From DATKUC01 sp964577375 (GTDB lineage Bacteria > Spirochaetota > Spirochaetia > DSM-27196 > DATKUC01): a DNA stretch of 64,000 nucleotides. Below are positions 23,650-32,348 of this stretch, piece after piece (position 1 is the first letter of the stretch; the number at the start of each line of letters is the position of its first letter). The position numbers were made by a program, and so were the translations under genes. Location: positions 11,161 to 75,160 of the forward strand of contig CAZNYW010000014.1 of assembly GCA_964577375.1 (NCBI GenBank), read 5' to 3'. Below the pieces are notes generated by a model that did no database searches, was not told where the DNA came from, and saw only the letters and a list, made by a program, of their open reading frames with translations.

Positions 23650-24525
23650 ATGAAGAGAATGAGGATACCACGGTGGTTGTCGCTCCTGGCGCTGGGCCCC
23701 GTGCTCCTGTTATCGGGTTGCAGCAGCGCGGTGCTCCTCAATCCGAAGGGCCAGGTCGGGGGAGATGAGCGGACGCTCATCGCCGTGGCGGCCGGCTTGA
23801 TGCTTCTGGTGATAATTCCGGTCATCGTCATGACCTTTGTGTTTGCCTGGAAGTATCGCGCGTCCAACAAGAAGGCGCGGTACGAACCGGACTGGTCCTA
23901 TTCGGGCAAGATCGAGGCGGCAATGTGGCTGATCCCTACGGTCATCATCATCGCCCTTGCGACCATCTCCTGGATTACCACACACTCCCTCGATCCGTTC
24001 AAACCGCTCAAGACGCCCGGTGACCCGGTGAAGATTGAGGTAGTCTCGATGGACTGGAAATGGCTCTTCATCTATCCCGACCAGGGCGTGGCTTCGGTAA
24101 ACGAGGTGACCTTCCCGGCGAATACCCAGGTCGAATTCTACCTCACCTCCGATACGGTCATGACCTCGTTCTTCATCCCCCAGCTCGGCAGTCAAATCTA
24201 TACGATGGCAGGCATGCAGACGCAGCTGCATCTCATTGCAGATCACGAAGGAGTCTACGACGGCATTGCCGCAAACTACAGCGGCGCGGGATTCTCGGGA
24301 ATGACCTTCAAGGCGCACGCAGTGTCGAATGCCCGGTTCAACGACTGGATCGCGAAGGCAAAACAGTCGTCGAACAAACTGGACTTTGCCTCCTACAGAC
24401 AGCTCGCCAAACCGAGCGAGAACAATCCGGTCGAATACTATTCGACCGTTAGTCCCAATCTGTTTGACCAGATACTAAACGAGTACAAAACCGGACAGGT
24501 AGCGACAACGAGGTCCAGCAAATGA
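23650..24525 (+). CDS. cyoA: Cytochrome bo3 quinol oxidase subunit II
   Basis: A 291-aa lipoprotein subunit: lipobox LLLSGC (C22), two membrane helices (about residues 41-66 and 87-112) and a periplasmic cupredoxin domain. The CuA ligands of cytochrome c oxidases are absent, and SGKIEAAMWLIPTVIII, SLDPFKPL and FIPQLGSQIYTMAGMQ are diagnostic of CyoA, so the electron donor is quinol. A TTGACA at 23589-23594 lies upstream in an AT-rich stretch, but no well-spaced -10 box is evident. Stop overlaps the start of cyoB (ATGA). Confidence 0.93.
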   Translation: MKRMRIPRWLSLLALGPVLLLSGCSSAVLLNPKGQVGGDERTLIAVAAGLMLLVIIPVIVMTFVFAWKYRASNKKARYEPDWSYSGKIEAAMWLIPTVIIIALATISWITTHSLDPFKPLKTPGDPVKIEVVSMDWKWLFIYPDQGVASVNEVTFPANTQVEFYLTSDTVMTSFFIPQLGSQIYTMAGMQTQLHLIADHEGVYDGIAANYSGAGFSGMTFKAHAVSNARFNDWIAKAKQSSNKLDFASYRQLAKPSENNPVEYYSTVSPNLFDQILNEYKTGQVATTRSSK

Positions 24526-26528
24526 ATACAGTGAATCCAGTCTTCGGGAAGCTGCGGCTGACGAGCATCCCCTTCGACAACCCGATCATCATGCCCGCAT
24601 TCAGCTTCATGATCCTTGCAGTTATCGCACTTCTGGTGCTGGTGACGGTGCTGAAGAAGTGGAAGTGGCTGTGGAAGGAGTGGCTGACCAGCGTCGACCA
24701 CAAAAAGATCGGGGTGATGTACATCATCGTCGCCATTGTCATGGGAATCCGCGGTTTCGCGGACGTCGTCCTGATGAGGTCGCAGCTCGCGGTCGCCTAC
24801 GGCGCCAACCAGGGATACCTTCCCCCGGAGCACTACGACCAGATCTTCAGCGGGCACGGCGTGATCATGATCTTCTTCATGGCGATGCCCTTCATAATCG
24901 GGCTCATAAACCTCGCCGTTCCGCTGCAGATCGGCGCGCGCGACGTCGCCTTTCCCTTCATGAACAATCTGAGCTTCTGGCTGTTCTTCACCGGTGTCGT
25001 TCTGATGAACCTGTCGCTCGGAATCGGCGAGTTCGCGAAGACCGGCTGGGTCGCCTACCCGCCGCTTGCCGAACCGCAGTACAGTCCGGGGGTGGGAGTC
25101 GACTACTATATCTGGGCGCTAGAGATAGCCGGCGTCGGCACCCTCATGACGGGGATCAACTTCTTCGTCACGATCATAAAGATGAGGGCGCCCGGCATGA
25201 AGCTGATGCAGATGCCGGTCTTCACCTGGACCGCCCTCGGGACCAACATGCTGATCATCGGCGCCTTCCCCATTCTCACGGTGGTCCTCGCGCTGCTCGC
25301 GCTCGACCGTTATGTGGGAACGCATTTCTTCACTAACGCTGCAGGCGGAAACATGATGATGTACGTGAACCTCTTCTGGGCGTGGGGACACCCGGAAGTC
25401 TACATCCTCGTGCTGCCGGCCTTCGGCGTCTATTCGGAGATATTCGCGACGTTCACCGGCAAGAGGCTTTTCGGCTACACTTCGATGGTCTACGCGACGA
25501 TGGCAATCACGATCATCTCCTTCATCGTCTGGCTCCATCATTTCTTCACGATGGGAAACGGAGGTGACGTAAACGCCTTCTTCAGCATATCCACGATGAT
25601 CATCGCAATACCGACCGGAGTGAAGATCTTCAACTGGCTCTTCACCATATACCGGGGAAGGCTGCGCCTGACGACGCCGGTGCTCTGGTCGCTCGGCTTC
25701 ATCGTCACCTTCGTGTTCGGCGGCATGTCGGGAGTAATGCTTTCGATTCCCGGTGCCGACTTCGTCCTTCACAACAGCCAGTTCCTGATAGCGCACTTCC
25801 ACAACACCATCATTGGTGGCACCGTGTTCGGCGCAATCGCCGGATTCACCTACTGGTTTCCGAAGGTGTTCGGCTTCAAGCTCGAAGAAAAGTGGGGAAA
25901 GCGAGCGTTCTGGTTCTTCATCATCGGCTTCTTCGTCACCTTCATTCCGCTCTATATTCTCGGCTTTATGGGAATGACGCGCCGGATCAATCACTACGAC
26001 AACCCCGCATGGCAGATCCCGAACTGGATAGCGGCGTTCGGCGTCGTGCTGATGGGACTGAGCGTGGTGATGCTCATCGGACAGCTCGTCATCAGCTTCA
26101 TCCGGCGTAAACAGCTTGTTGACACAACCGGCGACCCGTGGGACGGCCGCACGCTCGAATGGTCGGTCCCCTCTCCGCCGCCGGTGTACAACTTCGCCAT
26201 CATTCCGCAGGTGAACGGCATCGATCCCTTCTGGCAGACAAAGTACGAAACGAAGGCCGAGGAGAGACAGGAGCGAAAACCGGGAGATTATCATGATATC
26301 CACATGCCGAAGAATACCGGAGCGGGGATCATCGCCGCCGGATTTGCGCTTGCCATGGGCTTCGCGCTCATCTGGTACATCTGGTGGCTCGCTATAGTCG
26401 GGTTTCTGGGAATGCTCGTGACGATCATCTCCCAGACCAACCGGGACGACACCGGATATCACATATCGGCTGAAGAGGTTCGACAGTTCGAGCAGCAGCA
26501 AGCAAGAAACGCTACGAGTGAGGCCTAA
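24522..26528 (+). CDS. cyoB: Cytochrome bo3 quinol oxidase subunit I
   Basis: A 668-aa heme-copper oxidase catalytic subunit. Conserved stretches include SVDHKKIGVMY, FSGHGVIMIFFMAMPF (low-spin heme His), FWAWGHPEVYILVLPAFG (CuB His with cross-linked Tyr), VWLHHFF (two CuB His) and FHNTIIGG near the high-spin heme His. It reduces O2 to water and pumps protons in the inner membrane. Length and the extra C-terminal helices match CyoB. Coupled to cyoA by a four-base overlap, with cyoC three bases downstream. Confidence 0.95.
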   Translation: MNTVNPVFGKLRLTSIPFDNPIIMPAFSFMILAVIALLVLVTVLKKWKWLWKEWLTSVDHKKIGVMYIIVAIVMGIRGFADVVLMRSQLAVAYGANQGYLPPEHYDQIFSGHGVIMIFFMAMPFIIGLINLAVPLQIGARDVAFPFMNNLSFWLFFTGVVLMNLSLGIGEFAKTGWVAYPPLAEPQYSPGVGVDYYIWALEIAGVGTLMTGINFFVTIIKMRAPGMKLMQMPVFTWTALGTNMLIIGAFPILTVVLALLALDRYVGTHFFTNAAGGNMMMYVNLFWAWGHPEVYILVLPAFGVYSEIFATFTGKRLFGYTSMVYATMAITIISFIVWLHHFFTMGNGGDVNAFFSISTMIIAIPTGVKIFNWLFTIYRGRLRLTTPVLWSLGFIVTFVFGGMSGVMLSIPGADFVLHNSQFLIAHFHNTIIGGTVFGAIAGFTYWFPKVFGFKLEEKWGKRAFWFFIIGFFVTFIPLYILGFMGMTRRINHYDNPAWQIPNWIAAFGVVLMGLSVVMLIGQLVISFIRRKQLVDTTGDPWDGRTLEWSVPSPPPVYNFAIIPQVNGIDPFWQTKYETKAEERQERKPGDYHDIHMPKNTGAGIIAAGFALAMGFALIWYIWWLAIVGFLGMLVTIISQTNRDDTGYHISAEEVRQFEQQQARNATSEA

Positions 26529-26531
26529 CCG

Positions 26532-27143
26532 ATGGCAGATGAAGCACTGAGTCACGTGCCGGCAGAGCGGCACCAGGCCGAAGACACGGTACCCACCAAA
26601 CTCTTCGGCTTCTGGATCTACATTATGAGCGACTGCATCCTGTTCGCGGTTCTGTTCGCGACCTATGCAGTTCTCAACCACGCCTACGCGGGCGGGCCCA
26701 CCGGCAAGGAGATCTTCGATCTTCGCGGCGTACTTATCGAAACTCTCTGTCTTCTGGTAAGCAGCTTCACCTACGGGCTCGCGGTGGTCGCGCTGCACAG
26801 TCAGAAGAGAAATCAGGTGATCGGGTGGCTGGTGGTAACCTTCGCGCTCGGCGCCACGTTCGTCGGCCTTGAGCTCAGCGAGTTCGCCGGCCTGATCTCC
26901 GAGGGTCACGGACCCGGCCAGAGCGCCTTTCTGTCGTCGTTCTTTACTCTGGTCAGCACACACGGGCTGCACGTCTCGACGGGCCTTCTCTGGATGGCGG
27001 TCCTCATCGTGCAGGTATTCCGCAAAGGATTGACGGAAAACAACAGCACCCGACTGATGCTCCTGAGCCTCTTCTGGCACTTTCTGGACATCGTATGGAT
27101 CGGGGTGTTCACAATCGTCTATCTGATGGGGGCAATGCAATGA
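26532..27143 (+). CDS. cyoC: Cytochrome bo3 quinol oxidase subunit III
   Basis: A 203-aa membrane subunit with five helices. KLFGFWIYIMSDCILFA, LELSEFAGLISEGHGP, FTLVSTHGLHVSTGL and FWHFLDIVWIGVFT are the usual subunit III signatures. It stabilises the oxidase complex. Its stop overlaps the start of cyoD. Confidence 0.93.
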   Translation: MADEALSHVPAERHQAEDTVPTKLFGFWIYIMSDCILFAVLFATYAVLNHAYAGGPTGKEIFDLRGVLIETLCLLVSSFTYGLAVVALHSQKRNQVIGWLVVTFALGATFVGLELSEFAGLISEGHGPGQSAFLSSFFTLVSTHGLHVSTGLLWMAVLIVQVFRKGLTENNSTRLMLLSLFWHFLDIVWIGVFTIVYLMGAMQ

Positions 27144-27484
27144 GCAGCGAACAAACGGCCAGCGCAAGCCACGGAAGTGTACGGACCTATTCGATCGGGT
27201 TTTCGCTCGCGATTATTCTTACGGTCATTCCCTTCATCGTGATAATGACCGGGGCGCTGCCGAAAACCGCGGCGATCATCGTCATACTTGCCTTTGCGGT
27301 GGTACAGATACTGGTCCACCTGGTCTACTTTCTGCACCTCAATACATCTTCGGAGCAGCACTGGAACTTACTGGCGGGGGTTTACACCCTTATCGTCCTG
27401 ATCATTCTGGTCGGCGCATCGATCTGGATCATGTATCACCTCAATACCAATATGATGGTCGATCCGCAGCAGATTGTACCCTAG
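27140..27484 (+). CDS. cyoD: Cytochrome bo3 quinol oxidase subunit IV
   Basis: A 114-aa protein with three membrane helices (GFSLAIILTVIPFIVIM, VQILVHLVYFLHLN, LIVLIILVGASIWIMYHLN), the standard form of CyoD, which assists assembly of subunit I. Start at 27140 (ATGA overlap with cyoC). Last gene of cyoABCD. A GC hairpin follows the stop directly. Confidence 0.9.
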   Translation: MSSEQTASASHGSVRTYSIGFSLAIILTVIPFIVIMTGALPKTAAIIVILAFAVVQILVHLVYFLHLNTSSEQHWNLLAGVYTLIVLIILVGASIWIMYHLNTNMMVDPQQIVP

Positions 27485-27498
27485 CCGGCGGGCCGGCT
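27483..27498. terminator. GC-rich palindrome directly after cyoD
   Basis: AGCCGG-CGGG-CCGGCT, starting inside the cyoD stop codon. No U-tract, so termination strength is doubtful. Confidence 0.4.
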
Positions 27499-27517
27499 CT
27501 CCGGCGGACGCGATACG

Positions 27518-27540
27518 ACCCGTGACGATCCGTCACGGGT
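27518..27540. terminator. Perfect 10-bp-arm inverted repeat at the end of the DGPF remnant
   Basis: Arms ACCCGTGACG and CGTCACGGGT around ATC, overlapping the minus-strand stop at 27533-27535. It lies between convergent cyoD and the broken gene. A bidirectional terminator-like hairpin without a long U-run. Confidence 0.5.
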
Positions 27541-27912
27541 CGAGGTTTCGCTTGAGCTTTTCGGCAAGTGAAGCTTCAGATGCGGCAACCTCCGGTCCGA
27601 AGTCCTCAGGATCGAAGATCCGGCGCACCTCGATGACATCGCCATCGTCTGCCGGGCAGCGCCTCGCCCACTCCACCGCTTCCGCCTTCGACCCGCACCG
27701 AATCACCCAGTAACCGCCAAGGACCTCCTTCGACTCGGCAAACGGGCAGTCGGTGACCGACGATTCCCCCCCGCGGCAAAGGCTACGCGTGAGCCGGCCT
27801 CCGGAGGGCGAAGACCGTCAAGAGCAAGAAGCACGCCCGCCTTTGCAAGCTCCTCGTTGTACCTTCCCCTGGCCTTCACCGATTCCGGATCCGGCGCCAC
27901 CGAATTCGACAT
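27533..27912 (-). pseudogene. Frameshifted YCII-related (DGPF-domain) gene
   Basis: The minus strand from 27912 encodes GRYNEELAKAGVLLALDGLRPP, the usual first half of a DGPF/YCII domain. The second half lies in another frame: DCPFAESKEVLGGYWVIR, then VIEVRRIFDPEDFG. The break falls in a run of seven C on the plus strand (27766-27772, G7 in the sense direction); one extra G restores a continuous frame. About 15 expected N-terminal residues are also missing after a TGA. It is therefore probably a pseudogene, unless the run is a sequencing error or phase-variable. DGPF proteins are commonly linked to ECF sigma factors; function unclear. Confidence 0.75.
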
Positions 27913-27998
27913 CTCCCGGCAAAATTCTCATGTTCCACCTCTGTCTTTCCCGACTGGCCTGTGCTACCATGGCTGAAAACGGGCAAGGAGAACCTCAC

Positions 27999-29108
27999 AT
28001 GAAGAACCTGCTGGCCGAGGTGGATGACGTTCTGCTCATGGGTCCCGGACCGTCGTGCGTGCCGGAACAGGTGTACGAAGCCATTCGGCGCCCGACCCTG
28101 GGCCACATGGACGGACAGTTCATCGCGATCATGGATGAACTGTCCGAAGCTCTGCGAACCCTTCTGCACACGAAAAACCGTCTGACCCTTCCCGTGTCGG
28201 GAACTGGCTCCGCGGGCATGGAGGCGGCGTTCGTGAATCTGGTAGAGGCGGGTGACCGGGTTCTCATCCTCATAAACGGAGTGTTCGGAAAGCGAATGCA
28301 GGACCTTGCCGGACGCCTGGGGGCTGAGGTCGATACGCTGGAATTCGAGTGGGGCACTCCGGTCCTGCCGGACGCGGTAGCGGAAAGGCTCAAGACCGAA
28401 AAATACAGGCTGGTAGCGGTTGTCCACGCCGAGACGTCAACCGGTGTCCGCAATCCGGTTGAAGAGATCGGCCGGCTCGTTCGCGTTTCGGGCGCACTCT
28501 ATCTCGTCGATGCGGTGACGAGCCTGGGCGGCATTCCGGTCCGATGCGACGAATGGGGTATCGACGCGCTCTACAGCGGGACGCAGAAGTGTCTCTCCTG
28601 TCCCCCCGGTCTCGCGCCGGTGAGCTTTACGAACCGCGCGATCGAAAAGATACGCTCCCGCAGGGACAAAGTGCCGAGCTGGTACTTCGATATGACGATG
28701 ATCATGAACTACTGGGAAGGTGCCAGACGGGTCTACCATCACACCGCGCCGATCAACATGATCTACGCACTGCACGCTGCGGTTGCCCTCCTCCTCGAAG
28801 AGGGAGAGACGGCGGTCTTCGAACGCCACCGGAAGAACCATCTCTACCTGGTGTCCGAGCTGGAGAAGCTCGGCCTCTCGATGCTGGTGGCTCCCGAGTT
28901 TCGCCTGCCGATGCTCAATTCGGTAGTGGTTCCCGACGGAGTTGACGAGGCGAGCGTCCGCGCCCGGTTGCGGGAAGAGCACAGAATCGAAATTGGAGCC
29001 GGACTCGGCCCGCTTGCCGGGAAGATCTGGCGGATTGGGCTCATGGGACACACCGCGAGACGCGAGAACGTGGACAGGCTGACCGGAGCGCTCCGCTCGG
29101 TTCTCTGA
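27999..29108 (+). CDS. Class-V aminotransferase, alanine-glyoxylate/serine-pyruvate type
   Basis: A 369-aa PLP enzyme. N-terminal LLMGPGPSCVPEQVYEAI is the classic AGT opening (GPGPS.V). The motifs VSGTGSAGMEAA and VHAETSTGVRNP follow, and the PLP lysine lies in YSGTQKCLSCPPGLAPVSF. Such enzymes transfer amino groups between alanine or serine and glyoxylate or hydroxypyruvate. The frame is open upstream, but AAGGAG at 27985-27990 places the start at 27999. No pathway neighbours; it lies between the broken DGPF gene and the convergent sugar ABC operon. Confidence 0.88.
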   Translation: MKNLLAEVDDVLLMGPGPSCVPEQVYEAIRRPTLGHMDGQFIAIMDELSEALRTLLHTKNRLTLPVSGTGSAGMEAAFVNLVEAGDRVLILINGVFGKRMQDLAGRLGAEVDTLEFEWGTPVLPDAVAERLKTEKYRLVAVVHAETSTGVRNPVEEIGRLVRVSGALYLVDAVTSLGGIPVRCDEWGIDALYSGTQKCLSCPPGLAPVSFTNRAIEKIRSRRDKVPSWYFDMTMIMNYWEGARRVYHHTAPINMIYALHAAVALLLEEGETAVFERHRKNHLYLVSELEKLGLSMLVAPEFRLPMLNSVVVPDGVDEASVRARLREEHRIEIGAGLGPLAGKIWRIGLMGHTARRENVDRLTGALRSVL

Positions 29109-29162
29109 CCGGGGCGCGTGCAGCGGGCTGTTTTTCCGGCCGCGGCGCGACGGAACGCAGCG

Positions 29163-29963
29163 TCAACGCTTCTCTTCGCCCGGCTGCGGCTCGTTTCCCT
29201 CTTTGGCGCCGGTAAGGATCGCGACCGCGTCGGACATCGAGCACTCGCCCGGACGCACGACGGCCACGCGCCTGCCGAGCCTCTGAATGTGTATGCGGTC
29301 CGCGAGCTCGAACACCTGCGGCATGCTGTGGCTGATGAGCACTACCGGCAGCCCCCGCTCCTTCACCTGACGAATGAGGTCCACCACCATCCCCGATTCC
29401 TTGACGCCGAGCGCGGCGGTCGGCTCGTCCATGATCACCACCTTGGTGGCAAACGCCGCACTGCGCGCGACCGCAACGCCCTGCCGCTGGCCACCCGAAA
29501 GCGTGCGCACCTTCTGATCCATGGACTGAATTCCAATCTTCAGATCCTGCATGTAGTCGGTGGCATTCCTGAGCATTTTCGATTTGTCGAGCACCCGCAG
29601 CATCGAGCCAAGAAAGCCGGGCTTGCGAAGCTCGCGGCCGAGAAAGAGGTTCTCGGCGATGTTGAGCTCGGAGGCGAGCGCGAGATCCTGATAGACAGTT
29701 TCGATGCCGTAACGGCGCGCATCGATCGGGCTGTGGAAGTCCACCTCCTGCTCACCAACGAAGATACTGCCCGAATCCGGACGGAGCGCGCCGGCGAGGA
29801 TCTTGATGAGCGTTGACTTGCCGGCACCGTTATCACCGATCACCGCCAGGATCTCATCCGGATAGAGCTCGAAATTCACCCCGTCGAGGGCGACCACATG
29901 TCCGTAGGATTTTCTCAGCCCGGTCGCGGATAGTACCGGCCTGACTCCGTGTTCACCCGTCAT
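29163..29963 (-). CDS. frcA: Sugar ABC transporter ATPase, single-domain (FrcA-like)
   Basis: A 266-aa ATPase with Walker A GDNGAGKSTLIKIL, signature LSGGQRQGVAVAR and Walker B VVIMDEPTAALG. It has only one nucleotide-binding domain, unlike RbsA-type double ATPases, which is characteristic of the fructose/mannose/ribose FrcBCA importers. It energises uptake from the inner face of the membrane. Last gene of the minus-strand operon, overlapping the permease stop by four bases. Confidence 0.85.
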   Translation of the reverse strand: MTGEHGVRPVLSATGLRKSYGHVVALDGVNFELYPDEILAVIGDNGAGKSTLIKILAGALRPDSGSIFVGEQEVDFHSPIDARRYGIETVYQDLALASELNIAENLFLGRELRKPGFLGSMLRVLDKSKMLRNATDYMQDLKIGIQSMDQKVRTLSGGQRQGVAVARSAAFATKVVIMDEPTAALGVKESGMVVDLIRQVKERGLPVVLISHSMPQVFELADRIHIQRLGRRVAVVRPGECSMSDAVAILTGAKEGNEPQPGEEKR

Positions 29964-30961
29964 TCCTGCCCCCGATGCGACATCTGATCCACCGATACGG
30001 CCAGTATCACCAGGACTCCGGTAATGAGAACCTGGACTATTTCCTGTAACCCCATGAGCTGCAGCCCGTTGTTGAAAACGCTGATGATGATGGCGCCGAC
30101 CAGCGTGCCGAGGATGTTACCCCTGCCGCCGAACAGGCTGGTGCCGCCGAGAACGACGGCGGTAATGCTGCTCAGGTTGTCGTTGAGTCCGGCCTGGGGA
30201 TCACCCACCCCTGTGCGGGCAACGAGTAGGAGTCCGGCGATTCCGTAGAAGAGCCCGGCGAGCCCGTATACACTCATCAGCAGCCGGGACTTCGAGATAC
30301 CTGCAAGGCGGACCGCCTCCGGATTGTTGCCGACAGCGTACACGTGGCGACCCCATGCGGTTTCGCGGAGCACAAAATACATTACCAGATACAATATAAT
30401 CATCAGCACCGACCCGTAGGTTACGCTGGTGGTTCCGATATCGAAAGTGTTTCCTGCCGCCGTCATAAGAGGCGGCAGACCCGTAATGATATTGAGCGTA
30501 TAGATCAATGTGAGCGCGCGAGTGATGTTCAGCATTCCGAGGGTAACGATGAAGGGAGGAAGGCGGATTCGAGTTACCAGCGTTCCGTTCAGCAGCCCGA
30601 AACCGGTGGTCACCAGGAGGCCGATCAGAAGCGCAAGAACAGGCGGAACTCCGCTGTTGACCGCGAGCCCCGTCATCATCACCGAACCGAGAGCCATGAC
30701 GGTACCGTTCGAGAGGTCGATTCCGGCAGTAAGTATGATGAGCGTCTGACCAATCGCCTCCACGCCGATCACCATCGCCTGCTGCAGGATCAGGGAGAAA
30801 TTGTGCCCGGTAAGGAATTGCTTCGAATTGACGGCAAAGAAGATGCATGCCAGCACGAGTGCGGCAAAGGCACCGACACCCGGTAAAGTGAAGGCGTGCG
30901 CAATTCTGTTACGCCATGTCCGCGCGCGTTTCAGCGCGGTTTCATTCAAATCAGCTGTCAT
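29960..30961 (-). CDS. frcC: Sugar ABC transporter permease (FrcC/RbsC-like)
   Basis: A 333-aa inner-membrane permease with about ten hydrophobic segments. It carries the family motifs GIDLSNGTVMALGSV, GLLNGTLVTRIRLPPFIVTLGML and AVVLGGTSLFGGRGNILGTLVGA. It forms the membrane channel of the fructose-type importer. Separated from the binding-protein gene by 115 bases that contain a strong hairpin, which probably lowers its expression relative to the binding protein. Confidence 0.87.
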   Translation of the reverse strand: MTADLNETALKRARTWRNRIAHAFTLPGVGAFAALVLACIFFAVNSKQFLTGHNFSLILQQAMVIGVEAIGQTLIILTAGIDLSNGTVMALGSVMMTGLAVNSGVPPVLALLIGLLVTTGFGLLNGTLVTRIRLPPFIVTLGMLNITRALTLIYTLNIITGLPPLMTAAGNTFDIGTTSVTYGSVLMIILYLVMYFVLRETAWGRHVYAVGNNPEAVRLAGISKSRLLMSVYGLAGLFYGIAGLLLVARTGVGDPQAGLNDNLSSITAVVLGGTSLFGGRGNILGTLVGAIIISVFNNGLQLMGLQEIVQVLITGVLVILAVSVDQMSHRGQE

Positions 30962-31014
30962 CCCCGTTACCTGCCTTTCCGCCCACCAATTTCAAAGACG
31001 AGCCGTCAAGTGGA

Positions 31015-31042
31015 AGGCGGCGATCCCTAAGGACCGCCGCCT
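31015..31042 (-). terminator. Intercistronic 12-bp hairpin between frcB-like and frcC-like genes
   Basis: Sense (minus) RNA forms AGGCGGCGGTCC / GGATCGCCGCCT with a UUAG loop. The only non-Watson-Crick pair is a G-U wobble. No U-tract follows, so it is probably an attenuator or a 3'-stabilising hairpin for the binding-protein message. Confidence 0.6.
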
Positions 31043-31076
31043 CACGGGCGTTCTTCCTGCTCCGTCTTCCAATACG

Positions 31077-32114
31077 TTACTTCTTCTCGGAAGCAGCACC
31101 CCAGGCGTGCTGAAGTCCCCAGGCAGAGTCCTTGCTCTGTACACCGGGAACCGGATTGTCGGTGATCAGCGCGACGCCCGTGTTGACGTATCCGGACGGC
31201 TTCGTTCCGGTGTTCGCGTACTTGATGATTGCGTCGATACCGTCCTCTGCCATCTTCGCAGGAAACTGCATCGAGTCCGCCGCGAACTCGCCCGACTGCA
31301 CCGCCTTTACGCCGTTGTAGCTGCCATCGATCGATACAATCATGATGTCCTTTTGCCTTCCCGCCTTCTTGATGGCCGAATAGGCGCCGAATCCGGAAGG
31401 CTCATTGATTGAGTAAACCAGGTTGATGTTCGGATCCTTGGTAAGGCTGTTTTCCATCGCGGTAAGCGCCTTCGACTGATTTCCGTTCGTGGCCTGTTCG
31501 CTGACGATCGAGGGATCGCCCTCCTTGATGCCAAATCCCTTGAGGAATCCATCATGCCGCTTCTGGCTAACGGTGCTTCCAGGAGTGCCGTCCATCATCG
31601 CGATGACGGCCTTCTTGCCGGCCATCGCTGCCTTCGCATATTCGCCTATGAGCTCTCCTGCCTGCTCGTTATCCGTCGCAAAAAAACCGTCGGTTGCATC
31701 CTGCGGCGTGGTGGCGGTGTCGAGGGCGATCATCACGACACCCTGTTTCTCGAGCTTCTTGACGGTTGGAACAATGGCCTTGCTGTTGCTGGGAGTAAAG
31801 AGAATCCCTTTGACTCCGGCGCTCGCCATGTTTTCCATTGCGCTGATCTGCCCGGCATTGTCGCCGTCGTATGATCCTGCACCGGTCAGAAGCGTAACGC
31901 CCTTCTGCTTCGCGTACTGCTTGGCCGCATTGATCATGGTCACGAAGTAGGGATTGGTCAGCGTCTTTACCACCAGGCCGATCTTGATCTGCTTGGTTGA
32001 GCTTCCCTGGGATGCCTGGGAGCCTGACTCCTTCTGCCCGCCAGCGAATGTCATCGCCGCAACCAGTGGTATGAGCACCGCTGCAAGCGGCACAAGATAA
32101 CGCTTTCTTGTCAT
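31077..32114 (-). CDS. frcB: Periplasmic sugar-binding protein, fructose type (FrcB-like)
   Basis: A 345-aa solute-binding protein of the RbsB/FrcB class. The N-terminus RKRYLVPLAAVLIPLV is a signal peptide ending near FAGGQKES, a spirochaete-style processing region without a lipobox cysteine. The mature part has KTLTNPYFVTMINAAK, GSYDGDNAGQISAMENMA, FTPSNSKAIVPTVKKLE and DGFFATDNEQAGELIGEYAK, close to fructose-binding FrcB. AGGAG at 32121-32125 supports the start at 32114. First gene of the importer operon. A 14-bp palindrome lies upstream. Confidence 0.85.
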   Translation of the reverse strand: MTRKRYLVPLAAVLIPLVAAMTFAGGQKESGSQASQGSSTKQIKIGLVVKTLTNPYFVTMINAAKQYAKQKGVTLLTGAGSYDGDNAGQISAMENMASAGVKGILFTPSNSKAIVPTVKKLEKQGVVMIALDTATTPQDATDGFFATDNEQAGELIGEYAKAAMAGKKAVIAMMDGTPGSTVSQKRHDGFLKGFGIKEGDPSIVSEQATNGNQSKALTAMENSLTKDPNINLVYSINEPSGFGAYSAIKKAGRQKDIMIVSIDGSYNGVKAVQSGEFAADSMQFPAKMAEDGIDAIIKYANTGTKPSGYVNTGVALITDNPVPGVQSKDSAWGLQHAWGAASEKK

Positions 32115-32183
32115 GTGTGTCTCCTTCATGAAGTATTGCCAACCATCGGCCGGTTTCCCGCGGAAAAAACCGGCACTGTGGAT

Positions 32184-32197
32184 GTTCTCTGGAGAAC
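32184..32197. promoter_or_regulatory. Palindrome GTTCTC-TG-GAGAAC upstream of the frcB-like gene
   Basis: Six-base perfect arms about 70 bases before the start, between a weak minus-strand TTGACT (around 32228-32233) and the ribosome site. Candidate operator for a sugar-responsive repressor. The remainder of 32198-32348 is AT-rich and has no gene. Confidence 0.4.
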
Positions 32198-32348
32198 TTA
32201 GCAACCACCTTCAGGAAGAGTCAAACAAAATCCTCAATTTTAAATTCATTCATACACTATTCATAGCCCATTTGTATTACAGCTGTCTATAGTGAGGTAG
32301 AGCTGTTAAACCGAACGGCCGATGCGGGATCCGAAAGGAGATCTCGGC

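Noticed and set aside
25119..27167. Very long minus-strand open frame opposite cyoBCD
   Set aside because: It is rich in His, Glu, Asp and Arg, as expected for the complement of membrane-protein codons in GC-rich DNA. It has no recognisable motif, and the opposite strand encodes intact CyoB and CyoC.
31077..32114. FrcB-like binding protein as a lipoprotein
   Set aside because: No cysteine follows the signal peptide; it is better read as a cleaved, soluble periplasmic protein.
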